Source of the DNA: CAZAMB01 sp964501365
Lineage (GTDB): Bacteria; Planctomycetota; Phycisphaerae; UBA1845
Length of the DNA stretch: 64,000 nt
Assembly: GCA_964501365.1 (NCBI GenBank)
Contig: CAZCST010000003.1
Location: forward strand, 1 to 64,000
Direction of reading: 5' to 3'
Shown here: positions 16,157 to 24,507 of the stretch, in pieces
Layout: the number at the start of each line of letters is the position of its first letter
Position numbering within the stretch: position 1 is the first letter of the stretch
Position numbers and translations under genes: made by a program
Notes under the pieces: model-generated
What the model was told of the DNA's origin: nothing
What the model saw: only the letters and a program-made list of their open reading frames with translations
The model's database searches: none

Positions 16157-19042
16157 ATGACTCAGCCACCACGCATCAATGACGCATTGGCCGACTTGGA
16201 TAGCAAGGTAGCGGCGCTCGAGCGCGGTTTGGTCGAGTACCAGAACGGCGTGGCGACCTGGACCAACGAGTCACTCGGTCAAGTTTCCCAACACTCTGTG
16301 GCGCTGGAGTCGAAGGGCAAGGACCTGGGCCATCGAGAGTCCTCCCTTGAGAAGGAACGTGCCCGGATCGAACAGCAGCACGCGGAAGCCCTGGAAATCA
16401 GGAAGACCTGCGAGGCCCGGGATCGTGAGCTCAAGGAACTGGCCGAATTTCTGGCGCAGGCCGAACGCGATGCGGCCAACAAGGAAAAAAGCCGTCGCGC
16501 AGAGTTCGAACAGAAGGAGGCAGAACTCAACAAGGCGAAATCCGCCCTGGCCAGGCAGGAAGAGGCTCACTCGCAACGGGAGCACGAGGCGGCCGAGCTA
16601 CGTACGAAATTGGATGCGGAGTTGCGGGAGCTGGAGGCCCGCAAGAAACATTTCGACGAACAGATCAAACAAAGCGGGAAGGAAGCTGAGCAACTGCATG
16701 TGCTGTCGGCTCGCATCGAAGAACAAAAACGCCAGATTGAAAATCAGGAACGAGAGCTGGCTGCCCGCGCAGCCGACCTCGCCGATCGTGAGGGGGCGCT
16801 CTCCAATACGCAGGCGGCCCACGGAGCTCGTGACCGCGAACTCAAGGAGCTGGCTGAGTCTCTGGCGCAGGCGGAACGCGATGCCGCCAATAATGACAAG
16901 AATCGGCGCAAGGAATTCGACCAAAGAGAGGCGGAACTCAGCCAGGCCAAAGCTGCATTGGCCAGGCAGCTCTCCGAAGTCGAGGCGAAGGGCAAGTCCG
17001 TCGAAGCCCGTGCTCAGGAGATCAAGGCGGCGGCCGCGAAACAGGAGGAGATTCGTTCGCAGTGGGAGAGTGGAGCCGCCGAGCGACGCGCGAAGCTGGA
17101 CGCGGAGACACGCGAGCTGAACTCCCGGCAGAAACTGCTCGACGAACAACTTGAACAATGCGAAAAGGAAGCGGAACAGTCCCGAAGAGCCTCGGCACAA
17201 ATCGAGGAACGAAAGAGTCAGTTGGAAACTCTGGAACGCGAGCTGGCTGCCCGCGAAGCCGACCTCGTCGATCGCGAGGGGGCGCTCTCCAATACGCAGG
17301 CGGCTCACGGAGTCCGCGAATGCAAGCTGCAGGAATCCCACGAGGAACTCGATGCAAAGCGTGCGGAATGCGAAAAGCTCAAGAAGCAACTCGAGTCGCA
17401 GCGAAAGCAGTTGGAACAGCAAGTCGAGGACGTCAAGATCAAGGACCGGGAACTTGCTTCACAATCCGAGGAATCAACCCGGCACCGCGCCCAGGTTGAA
17501 AAGGACCGTCGCGCGTTGAGCGAATGGGAGGCACGTTGCAAGGAGCAGGAGCAGCGGCTGGCCGCCGAACAGGCAAAATTCGAAAGGCAGCAGGCGAACG
17601 CAGAAAGCCGGCACGAACAATTACGGGCTCTCGAAGCATCTCTGCAGACCGACCGCACCCAACTTGCTGCCGCGAAGGAAGCCTTTGATGCACAATGTGC
17701 GGCTGCGAAGATTCAACTCGTCCACGAACAGGATCAGATTCATCTGAAGAGTGAGAGCGCCCGCCGGCATGAACAGGAGCTTCAGAACGAACGCGCGGCC
17801 ACGGCGCGATTGAAGGAGGACTTCGAGCGACGCATCGCGCAGGCTGGTCAGCGAGAGGCCGACCTCGTCGCGCAGCAAGCCAAGCTGGAAGAAGCGCTTG
17901 CCGCCATTCAGAATGACCGCCTGGCCGTGCAAAAGGCCCGCTCCATGGCCGATGAAGTCGCCCATGCGCGCAGCGACGAGCTTGGTCGAAGTCGCCAGGA
18001 AATCGATGCTTTGCGGGCTGAAATGGCAAAAATGCAGCAGGCCCACGAAGAGCTGCAACAGACGCTTGGAGAGGTTCGCGACGCGGCGCAGCGAGAATCC
18101 GTCGCGGCGGAAAACGCGAAGCGGGAACTTCAAGTCGCTGCCGCACAGGCGGAAAGCTCACGGGCAGCGGCCAGCGAATCCGCGCTTACTGAATACCAGC
18201 AAAAGCTGCAGCAGGCCGAAGCGACCTTGGTCGAATTCCGCGCCGAGTTGGAGGCGGCCCGCGCACAACGAAACCAGCTCGAAAACGACCTGCTCTCCGC
18301 GCTTGAGGCACGTGAGCAGGCTGCCCAGAAGCTCGATGAGACCCGTGTGGAGCTCGAACAATCCGGAAAGAAGCTTGAGCAGGAGCGGGCGCAATGGGTG
18401 GCCCAGCTGGAATCGCTCAAAGAACGTCAGAGTGAAGAGCGACTCGCCGCGCAGAACACGTCGTCCGCACAGGAAATGGAAAGTGTTGGCGACTCCAGAG
18501 ATGAGCAACACGTCGTCGCTCAGAAATCCGGTTCAGATTATGTCTCCACAATCGCCTCAGACCTTCTGCCGCCAGTTGAATCAACGGATCCCTCGCCCGC
18601 CGCGGCCGAAGTGTCAGAGGCGTCGGAACATGCGGCTGAAGCGCCGGCGGAAGACATGGCCTCAGCGATGCAGTCGGCCCTCGCGGCCGCGCACGCCGAG
18701 GTCAATAACAATCAGTCAGAGGAAGCCACGTCGTCCAAACAACGATCGCGCGCCACTTCCAAGAGGGCCAAACCAGCGTCAACGACTCCGAAGGCATCGA
18801 CCAAGCCCGCCGCCGCCGTTTCGCAGGCTCCGGCGGCAGCACCGCAGCAGCAAGCTCCGAAAACAAGCCCGGCCGCGCCGGAAATTCCCATCGAACTTGA
18901 CGCGGAGACCCGTCAGAAACTTAAGACGCTCAAGCGCCTGGATCCGAACAAGTCCGAGAGCGAGCTTCTGGCCATCATCCAGTCCAGAGAGACGGAAGTG
19001 GAGAAGCCGAAGGCCAAGCGCGGGTGGTTTGCGAGGAAATAG
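16157..19042 (+). CDS. Large coiled-coil protein with tandem repeats
   Basis: This 961-residue protein is almost entirely coiled coil from about residue 45 to 780. It is divergent from the GTPase operon. A module is duplicated in tandem: RDRELKELAExLAQAERDAAN occurs twice 137 residues apart, and DREGALSNTQAAHG twice about 163 residues apart, the second unit carrying an extra stretch of about 26 residues. From about 780 to 900 the chain is low-complexity (Ala, Ser, Pro, Lys). A conserved-looking end follows: PIELDAETRQKLKTLKRL, DPNKSESELLAIIQSRE, then RGWFARK. The DPNKSESELL piece resembles small helical CUE-like motifs, but this is only a resemblance. There is no signal peptide or membrane helix. 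GAGGGAG precedes the ATG. Likely a filament or scaffold for the neighbouring proteins. Confidence 0.7.
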   Translation: MTQPPRINDALADLDSKVAALERGLVEYQNGVATWTNESLGQVSQHSVALESKGKDLGHRESSLEKERARIEQQHAEALEIRKTCEARDRELKELAEFLAQAERDAANKEKSRRAEFEQKEAELNKAKSALARQEEAHSQREHEAAELRTKLDAELRELEARKKHFDEQIKQSGKEAEQLHVLSARIEEQKRQIENQERELAARAADLADREGALSNTQAAHGARDRELKELAESLAQAERDAANNDKNRRKEFDQREAELSQAKAALARQLSEVEAKGKSVEARAQEIKAAAAKQEEIRSQWESGAAERRAKLDAETRELNSRQKLLDEQLEQCEKEAEQSRRASAQIEERKSQLETLERELAAREADLVDREGALSNTQAAHGVRECKLQESHEELDAKRAECEKLKKQLESQRKQLEQQVEDVKIKDRELASQSEESTRHRAQVEKDRRALSEWEARCKEQEQRLAAEQAKFERQQANAESRHEQLRALEASLQTDRTQLAAAKEAFDAQCAAAKIQLVHEQDQIHLKSESARRHEQELQNERAATARLKEDFERRIAQAGQREADLVAQQAKLEEALAAIQNDRLAVQKARSMADEVAHARSDELGRSRQEIDALRAEMAKMQQAHEELQQTLGEVRDAAQRESVAAENAKRELQVAAAQAESSRAAASESALTEYQQKLQQAEATLVEFRAELEAARAQRNQLENDLLSALEAREQAAQKLDETRVELEQSGKKLEQERAQWVAQLESLKERQSEERLAAQNTSSAQEMESVGDSRDEQHVVAQKSGSDYVSTIASDLLPPVESTDPSPAAAEVSEASEHAAEAPAEDMASAMQSALAAAHAEVNNNQSEEATSSKQRSRATSKRAKPASTTPKASTKPAAAVSQAPAAAPQQQAPKTSPAAPEIPIELDAETRQKLKTLKRLDPNKSESELLAIIQSRETEVEKPKAKRGWFARK

Positions 19043-19357
19043 GCCATAGATTGCGAACACCTGGAAGGGAATACGATTGCATTTGGATCGCATTCTTCTG
19101 GCGCGATAAAAGCGTAATTGCCGATTTCCCGAAGCAGACGGCGTTTCCCCTGCGCGGTTACCGCTTGATGACGCCGCATATTATTTCCCCGTCATTGGCA
19201 GTGCCCCCATAACCATATCCGGTTCCCAAAAACAATGGACAAGTTCAATTCGACGGTTAAAATTCACGGTGAAGGGCTGTATTCACATGGAACAGGCCCG
19301 AAGGGGGATTCGTTACTTTTCCAAAGAGTCGTTCGGCCTTCTCGACGGGGGGATTCT
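19043..19357. other. Intergenic gap of 315 bases
   Basis: This separates the coiled-coil gene from the secreted Cys-rich gene. I see no tRNA, clear terminator or conserved coding. An in-frame extension of the next gene to 19235 exists but would put 41 residues before a good signal peptide, so I treat it as leader. A GGGGGGA just before 19358 is the likely ribosome site. Confidence 0.5.
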
Positions 19358-20953
19358 ATGAAGGTTTGGCATTGCCTTAGCGCCTTGGCTTTTGCGGCAT
19401 TGGCTCAGGTAGCCGCAGGCCAGGTCATCAATATTCCGCAGTCAGCGTTGCTTCCGCTGGGAGACCCCGGGACGAGTTCCTGGATTGCCAGTGATGCGGG
19501 GCTTGATGGGACAACGAACCTCAAGCTCATTGCCGAGGTTACCGGAACGGCAGTCGCCAACTCATTTCTCCTCGACGTTCAAAATGACGGCTTTCCAACG
19601 GTAGGTGGAACGACCAATGACGTGGTGGTGTTCGGACCCGCCGCGGTGCCGGGCGCAACAGCGACAGTGGAGATCCCGTCAACCTGCGGAATCTCGCTTT
19701 TCCACGACGTCTATGACGCCACGGGGGAGTTCTTGAGCGGCCCCGACGGCATCCTCAATGAGAACCCCGTATTCGGCACGAGCGACGCCTATCTGTGCAG
19801 CGATACATCGAAGAGTTATACGGCCGAGGGCCGTCGCCAAATGGTCAAATATTATCCGGTCTCTCCTGCGCACAGTTACAAGTTCACCAGCCAGTGGGGG
19901 ACCGTGACGCAATTGGGATCGGGTTATCGATTGTTCCTGTTTCTCGACGACGATCATACACCCAATTACGACTACGACGACATGATCATTGGCGTGATTG
20001 CGCCGCCCTGCGTGGGAAACATTGATTGCAACGACAACGACGTATGCAACGGCGAAGAGACCTGTCTGAGTGGTGTTTGTCAGGAAGGCCAGCCGATCCT
20101 GTGCGACGACGGCGATTTTTGCAATGGCGCTGAAACCTGCGTAAACGGGATTTGCGGGCCGGGAACTCCACCGACATGCAGCGACGGAAATGTCTGTACT
20201 GTGGATTCGTGCGCGGAGAATGCCTGCGTTCATGCTCCCAACAACGCGATGTGCCCCAATGACGGCCTGTTCTGCAACGGCGTGGAGTCATGTGATCCTG
20301 TTTTCGGCTGCATTTCGTCGGGAAACCCCTGCGACGTCGGCGCGATTTGCGATGAAGACGACGATGTTTGCCGCAATTGCCAGAATGATCCCGACTGCGA
20401 CGACGGCAACCCCTGCACGGTAGGCCACGCCTGTATCGAAGGCGTATGTCAGCCGGGCGCGCCGGTGAATTGCACGCCGTTCAATACGCAATGCACGATC
20501 GTCTCCTGCGATTCGCACGGCGAACCAGGCAATTGCGACATCACAACTCCGAAGCCAAACGGCACGGGTTGCGATGACGGATTGTTCTGCACGGTGAATG
20601 ATGCGTGCAGCGCCGGAAACTGCACGGGTACTCCAAAGGATTGCAGCGCACTGAGCAATGAATGCAATCAAGGCGTCTGCAACGAGGCGGCGGACGCCTG
20701 CCAGGCGCAGCCCCTCGGCGGCGAAACCGTCTGCAACGACGGCGATGAATGCACGGTCGGCGACGCTTGCGTCGAAGGGAATTGCCAGGGTTTGGTGCCC
20801 GCTGGATTGGCTCAGTGGGCGGACCTTGCAGATTGCATGTCCGGACCTGACTGGATTATTTTTCCGGAGTGCGAATGCCACGACCTCAATGCCGATGGTC
20901 GCCTCGACTTGCGCGACGCGGAACAGTTCATGCGGTTATTTGACGGGCAATAA
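19358..20953 (+). CDS. Secreted Cys-rich protein with dockerin-like C-terminus
   Basis: The ATG at 19358 starts a clear signal peptide (MKVWHCLSALAFAALAQVAAG, shown to its end), giving 531 residues. Residues of about 25-225 form a domain without a family I can name. Next come at least six CDDGDxCNGxETC-type disulfide units, the same unit type as in the two genes at the left edge. The end has LADCMSGPD, then LNADGRLDLRDAEQFMRLF, a single calcium-loop motif of the dockerin/EF-hand type seen on many planctomycete secreted proteins. There is no IPTxSQWG signal, so it is secreted or held by another route. A strong terminator follows at 20978. Confidence 0.75.
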   Translation: MKVWHCLSALAFAALAQVAAGQVINIPQSALLPLGDPGTSSWIASDAGLDGTTNLKLIAEVTGTAVANSFLLDVQNDGFPTVGGTTNDVVVFGPAAVPGATATVEIPSTCGISLFHDVYDATGEFLSGPDGILNENPVFGTSDAYLCSDTSKSYTAEGRRQMVKYYPVSPAHSYKFTSQWGTVTQLGSGYRLFLFLDDDHTPNYDYDDMIIGVIAPPCVGNIDCNDNDVCNGEETCLSGVCQEGQPILCDDGDFCNGAETCVNGICGPGTPPTCSDGNVCTVDSCAENACVHAPNNAMCPNDGLFCNGVESCDPVFGCISSGNPCDVGAICDEDDDVCRNCQNDPDCDDGNPCTVGHACIEGVCQPGAPVNCTPFNTQCTIVSCDSHGEPGNCDITTPKPNGTGCDDGLFCTVNDACSAGNCTGTPKDCSALSNECNQGVCNEAADACQAQPLGGETVCNDGDECTVGDACVEGNCQGLVPAGLAQWADLADCMSGPDWIIFPECECHDLNADGRLDLRDAEQFMRLFDGQ

Positions 20954-20977
20954 ACCTCCCTGATCACAAATTGCAAT

Positions 20978-21017
20978 GCGGCGCAGAACCGGACGATTCG
21001 GACTGCGCCGCTTTTTT
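20978..21017 (+). terminator. Rho-independent terminator
   Basis: GCGGCGCAG (20978-20986) pairs with CTGCGCCGC (21003-21011), followed by six Ts. It lies 25 bases after the stop of the Cys-rich/dockerin gene and should end that transcript. Confidence 0.85.
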
Positions 21018-21042
21018 GTTTTCGGGTCCTGACAAAGCAAAA

Positions 21043-21089
21043 CCGGCCAGAGTCCCGTTCCGCTGCGAAGCGGACGGTCATCTGGCCGG
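21043..21089. other. Long hairpin with GNRA tetraloop
   Basis: CCGGCCAGA (21043-21051) pairs with TCTGGCCGG (21081-21089). A small internal loop (GTC/TCA) leads to CCG/CGG with one bulged T, then TCCGCT/AGCGGA closed by GCGA. A further pair GGCTTCC (21098-21104) with GGAAGCC (21133-21139) follows. It lies between a terminator and the cloverleaf-like repeat. It could be a mobile palindrome or a small structured RNA; no known riboswitch consensus is visible. Confidence 0.5.
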
Positions 21090-21330
21090 GTGCGTGAGGC
21101 TTCCCCCTCCGGAAAGCAGTTTTTATTGCACAGGAAGCCTGTTCCGGGCCTTTTGTCCCGTCCGAGGCCGCCAATGAAGGTACTCAAATCTAAGATACGA
21201 AGGGCATTTCACCAAGGGTGTAACGGAAATGAAATTCCCCCAGGCCGGTAACTCAAATACCGGATAACAGAGATCGTTCTGAAGTTGCTTCACCGCGCCG
21301 ACGATTCAGAAAACCCAGGCAGCAGCAGGC

Positions 21331-21424
21331 ACTGGTATCGTTCGGAGTTCGGGTGTCACTGGCAGCTGGCTGCCAGTGCCGGCACGGGCGGACCAGCCGC
21401 CCGTGGCACCCAAACGATACCAGT
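21331..21424. repeat. Cloverleaf-like palindromic element
   Basis: The outer stem ACTGGTATCGTT (21331-21342) pairs perfectly with 21413-21424. Inside, GGGTG (21351-21355) pairs with CACCC (21407-21411). Within that, two perfect 9-bp hairpins stand side by side: CACTGGCAG/CTGCCAGTG (21357-21378) and CACGGGCGG/CCGCCCGTG (21383-21405). The whole forms a three-way junction about 100 bases upstream of the glutathione peroxidase gene. Palindromes of the CACTGGC..GCCAGTG type are common dispersed elements in planctomycetes. The 572-base gap 20954-21525 otherwise holds the terminator and hairpin listed separately. Confidence 0.7.
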
Positions 21425-21525
21425 ACCCAGCAGCATGCATTCTGGCGGCAAATTTGACACCGGCTTTTCTTGCAGGATGATTTCCCGTTTCGGGGTTCAT
21501 GCGAAACTTTTTGCGAGGTACGGAC

Positions 21526-22125
21526 ATGGTCAAGATGATGGTGGTTTTGTCAGCGATTTCCATTGGGGCGGTGGCATTGGGCGGGGACGAAGCCAAGACG
21601 GCCAAGCCCGCGGCCAAATCGGTCTACGAATTTACGGTGAAGGATATTGACGGGAAGGATGTCAACCTGTCGAAGTACAAGGGCGACGTTCTGATGATCG
21701 TCAATGTAGCCAGCAAGTGCGGGCTGACGGAAAAATCCTACGCCGGCCTGGAGACGATTTACAAGAAGTACAAGGACAAGGGCTTCAAGGTGCTTGCCTT
21801 CCCGGCCAACAATTTTGGCGGCCAGGAGCCGGGGACCAATCCGGAAATCAAGAGCTTCTGTGCCCAGCACAATGTCAGCTTCGACCTGTTCGACAAGATT
21901 TCGGTCAAGGGCGAGGATCAGGCGGCGCTGTACGCCTATCTGACGAAGCATCCGGAGAAATCCATTGCCGGCGACATCGAGTGGAATTTCCAGAAGTACC
22001 TCATCAGCCGCGACGGTACGGTGCTGGCGAAATTCAGCCCGAAAAAATATCCGGACGACAAGGAAATCACCGATGCGATCGAAAAGGCGCTGGCCGACAA
22101 GCCCAAGCCCGCGACCGGCGGCTGA
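21526..22125 (+). CDS. Exported glutathione peroxidase-family peroxidase
   Basis: I take ATG 21526 (GAGGT upstream), which gives a signal peptide (MVKMMVVLSAISIGAVALGG) and 199 residues in total. The thioredoxin-fold peroxidase signature is clear: NVASKCGLT with the peroxidatic Cys65, then FPANNFGGQEPG with the active-site Gln100, and WNFQKYLI with the active-site Trp. The catalytic position is cysteine, not selenocysteine. Enzymes of this kind usually use thioredoxin to reduce hydroperoxides; here it would act outside the inner membrane. The start at 21499 would place nine extra residues before the signal peptide. Confidence 0.9.
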   Translation: MVKMMVVLSAISIGAVALGGDEAKTAKPAAKSVYEFTVKDIDGKDVNLSKYKGDVLMIVNVASKCGLTEKSYAGLETIYKKYKDKGFKVLAFPANNFGGQEPGTNPEIKSFCAQHNVSFDLFDKISVKGEDQAALYAYLTKHPEKSIAGDIEWNFQKYLISRDGTVLAKFSPKKYPDDKEITDAIEKALADKPKPATGG

Positions 22126-22162
22126 TCCGACACAATAACCGCACGCAATCGCGCTGACAGTC

Positions 22163-22654
22163 ATGGATTATCGATTTCTTGATCGTCTCGCCGGAAACGA
22201 GTCGCGTTCCCGGCCCGCCGCCGAGCACCAGCATTGTGCATTTTGCGGGTACGATCTTTTTGCGAGCGTCTCCGACCGCTGTCCGGAATGTGGAAACCTC
22301 ATCGATACGCACGCGATGCGCGACCAGTCCGACGAAGCCAGGCTGCAGTCTATGGAACTGGAAGATGCGATGCGGTTTCTTCCCCTGGCGTGGAAACTGG
22401 CGGCAGTGGGAGTGGTGCTCTTTTTGATCCGAGTGCCTCCGTTCCTTGGCCCCGGGGCGGCATGGCTGGCTCGCTCACTTGGCTTCCTATGCGGATTCGT
22501 TGCACTGTTCCTTCGGCTGTCGGTGATCCGCCTGGGCAGCCTCCCTGGTTCGCCCATAACGCAGGAGCAGAGGGCGGCGCGCGACAGTTTTTTGGGGGCG
22601 ATCGAAATCGTGTGTGGTCTGTTTTTGATGGCGACAGCCATCGGACTCAAATGA
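22163..22654 (+). CDS. Membrane protein with N-terminal zinc ribbon
   Basis: The protein has 163 residues. A zinc ribbon (CAFCGYDLFASVSDRCPECG) lies at about residues 26-45, followed by three membrane helices (LAAVGVVLFLIRV, SLGFLCGFVALFLRL, AIEIVCGLFLMATAIG). Here the CGYDL-type ribbon is at the N-terminus, the reverse of the genes at 5447 and 23478. It lies 37 bases after the peroxidase and 18 bases before uppP, so the three may be co-transcribed. Function unknown. Confidence 0.65.
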   Translation: MDYRFLDRLAGNESRSRPAAEHQHCAFCGYDLFASVSDRCPECGNLIDTHAMRDQSDEARLQSMELEDAMRFLPLAWKLAAVGVVLFLIRVPPFLGPGAAWLARSLGFLCGFVALFLRLSVIRLGSLPGSPITQEQRAARDSFLGAIEIVCGLFLMATAIGLK

Positions 22655-22672
22655 TCCTCTCGTGAGATTCCA

Positions 22673-23497
22673 TTGACCTACCTCGAGGGGATCATTCTTG
22701 GTGCGGTGCAGGGCCTGACCGAATTTCTCCCCATCAGCAGCAGTGCCCACCTGATCGTCGTGCAAAACTGGCTGCGGCTCGACCCCAATGGCCTGCCCAT
22801 GGAAGTGTTCGACGGAGTATCGCACGTTGGCACCGTGCTGGCCGTGTTCCTCGTTTTCTTCGCCTCCTTTCGCGGCTACTTCACCCGCCTGCTCGCCGAG
22901 ATGAGTCCTGGTTGGACGCATCATCGCTATGCCTGGCGTATCGCACTTCTGGGAATCTGCGCTTCCGTTCCGACGGCCGTCATCGGCCTGGCGTTCAAGG
23001 ACTATTTCGAACGTTCATTCGGAAATCCCATCGAGGTGGGCGGCGGCCTGGTCATCACGGGATTTTTGCTGCTGGCCACGCTGTGGTTCCCGCGCGGCCG
23101 AAAGGGTTGGAAGAGATTCTCATGGTGGAATGCCTTCTGGGTCGGCGTCGCACAGGGCATTTCCATCTCGCCGGGCATTTCGCGCAGCGGAGCGACCATC
23201 TGCACGGCCACCGTGTGCGGCATACGCCGCCGCTGGGCGGCGGAGTTCAGCTTCTTCATCGCGATTCCGGCGATCCTCGGGGCGACCGTGCTGAAGCTCC
23301 GCGAGGCATTTGCTGGATCGACGGATTCCGGTCACGTCATTGCCTGGGGCCCAACGCTTCTTGGCGGCTTCATTGCATTTCTATTTGGCGTCATCTCGCT
23401 CCGCATGCTTCTCGACGCGGTCCGCCGCGCCAAGCTCCATCACTTCGCCTGGTATTGCTTCATCGTCGGCGCTCTCATCATGGCGAAGGTGGTATGA
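22673..23497 (+). CDS. uppP: Undecaprenyl-diphosphatase (BacA/UppP)
   Basis: This 274-residue polytopic membrane enzyme hydrolyses undecaprenyl diphosphate to the monophosphate, recycling the lipid carrier for peptidoglycan and surface polysaccharides. The two family signatures are present: GAVQGLTEFLPISSSAHL near the N-terminus and GISISPGISRSGATI in the middle. About eight hydrophobic helices are visible. The start is TTG 22673, since no ATG or GTG fits the conserved N-terminus. The 3' end overlaps the convergent zinc-ribbon gene by 20 bases. Confidence 0.93.
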   Translation: MTYLEGIILGAVQGLTEFLPISSSAHLIVVQNWLRLDPNGLPMEVFDGVSHVGTVLAVFLVFFASFRGYFTRLLAEMSPGWTHHRYAWRIALLGICASVPTAVIGLAFKDYFERSFGNPIEVGGGLVITGFLLLATLWFPRGRKGWKRFSWWNAFWVGVAQGISISPGISRSGATICTATVCGIRRRWAAEFSFFIAIPAILGATVLKLREAFAGSTDSGHVIAWGPTLLGGFIAFLFGVISLRMLLDAVRRAKLHHFAWYCFIVGALIMAKVV

Positions 23498-23945
23498 CTT
23501 CTGAATTCGTACCGCATTCGGGGCAGGTGCCGGTCGTGTTGCACGCAAGATTGTAGCCGCATTTCACGCACAGCCCGCGACGGCGACGATTCCAAGGAAT
23601 GACTCGACGGACCAAAGCGAAATAAACGGGGTAAGCGACCAGCAACATAGACAATGGGAATAGTTCAACGCTGATTCGGAGATGCCAAAAGCCCGACCAT
23701 TCGATGTACCCTATCCATGGAATTCGAATCTCATGTGTAGTTGGAGCCACCGTGCCTGGAGCGGTTGGCGGATTCGTGGGGAGTCTTTCACAAAACGCGT
23801 AGAAGCCTCCATTAAATGCTTCAATACGGCAGAAGTAGTTCTTCCTAATGACGCCTTGGTCGATTGGAACGACAGTGTTTATGGCGGTTGCGATAGCACA
23901 CAATGACGCCAACGTCACCAAGACAACGATCAAGAACTTTCTCAC
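23478..23945 (-). CDS. Membrane protein with C-terminal zinc ribbon
   Basis: The protein has 155 residues: an N-terminal helix (FLIVVLVTLASLCAIATAI), an extracytoplasmic stretch of about 65 residues containing two cysteines, a second helix (LFPLSMLLVAYPVYFALV) and a terminal ribbon CVKCGYNLACN...CPECG. The layout is the same as the gene at 5447. It is convergent with uppP, with a 20-base overlap of the 3' ends. Function unknown. Confidence 0.7.
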   Translation of the reverse strand: MRKFLIVVLVTLASLCAIATAINTVVPIDQGVIRKNYFCRIEAFNGGFYAFCERLPTNPPTAPGTVAPTTHEIRIPWIGYIEWSGFWHLRISVELFPLSMLLVAYPVYFALVRRVIPWNRRRRGLCVKCGYNLACNTTGTCPECGTNSEVIPPSP

Positions 23946-23981
23946 CGGCTGTCTCGATACCGAACAACACCGTAAGTTCTG

Positions 23982-24125
23982 CTAATCCTCCGGGTCGAGG
24001 ATGGCGAGGAAGGCTTCCTGGGGGATGGCGACGTTGCCAACGGTGCGCATGCGCTTCTTGCCTTCCTTCTGCTTCTCCAGCAGTTTGCGCTTGCGGGTGA
24101 TGTCGCCGCCGTAGCACTGGCAAGT
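23982..24125 (-). pseudogene. Fragment of lepA (elongation factor 4), C-terminal end
   Basis: The minus strand encodes CYGGDITRKRKLLEKQKEG, then KKRMRTVGNVAIPQEAFLAI and a stop. This is the hallmark last 40 or so residues of LepA, which bind the tRNA/ribosome in the full factor. Upstream of the CYGGD the LepA homology stops within a few codons, and the rest of the roughly 600-residue protein is absent. It is either a duplicated or transposed 3' end, or the remains of a gene whose 5' part was replaced by the nucleotidyltransferase region. The sequence is so well conserved that the event looks recent. Confidence 0.8.
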
Positions 24126-24192
24126 AGTATTTCGACTGCGTTCCAATCGCTTTCCGCCTTGGCTCGCTATTGCCGAACAGCGTCCCTGGGCC

Positions 24193-24507
24193 TCATCCGG
24201 CATACAGGACCCTTCCGGTCTTTTCTGCGAAGTACACGATGGAATTCACGACGGATCTTGCGCGGCGATATTCCTCAGGGGTTTTTACGATGATATCAAA
24301 GGCCGCAGGAATGTCGGCCAGCAGGCGGCGAACCGCGCCGTAACGCTTGTGCGGAGGCAGCGAAGTTTTCGCGATCACTAGCAAGTCGATATCGGAATCC
24401 GGCCGTGCGGATCCGTCGGCATGCGATCCGAAAACGACGACGCGATCCGCTCCGAATTGAACCGCGATTTGTCTGCCAAGTTCATTGAGTTGCTGTGTGC
24501 TTATCAT
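24193..24507 (-). CDS. MNT-type nucleotidyltransferase domain protein
   Basis: I take ATG 24507, giving 104 residues (MISTQQLNELGRQIAVQFG...). The nucleotidyltransferase signature VVVFGSHADGSARPDSDIDLLV carries the GS motif and the metal-binding DxD. Such small proteins normally act with a HEPN partner as a toxin-antitoxin module, in which the MNT protein AMPylates and silences the HEPN toxin. No HEPN gene (RxxxxH motif) is found on either side. The downstream neighbour is the lepA fragment, so the module may have been truncated. Confidence 0.8.
   Translation of the reverse strand: MISTQQLNELGRQIAVQFGADRVVVFGSHADGSARPDSDIDLLVIAKTSLPPHKRYGAVRRLLADIPAAFDIIVKTPEEYRRARSVVNSIVYFAEKTGRVLYAG

Noticed and set aside
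15084..19042. Coiled-coil pair as SMC/Rad50-type ATPases
   Set aside because: Neither protein has Walker A, signature or Walker B motifs or a hinge domain.
21041..21140. Possible cobalamin or other riboswitch
   Set aside because: The stems are strong but none of the known conserved riboswitch core sequences is present, and no fitting gene lies directly downstream.
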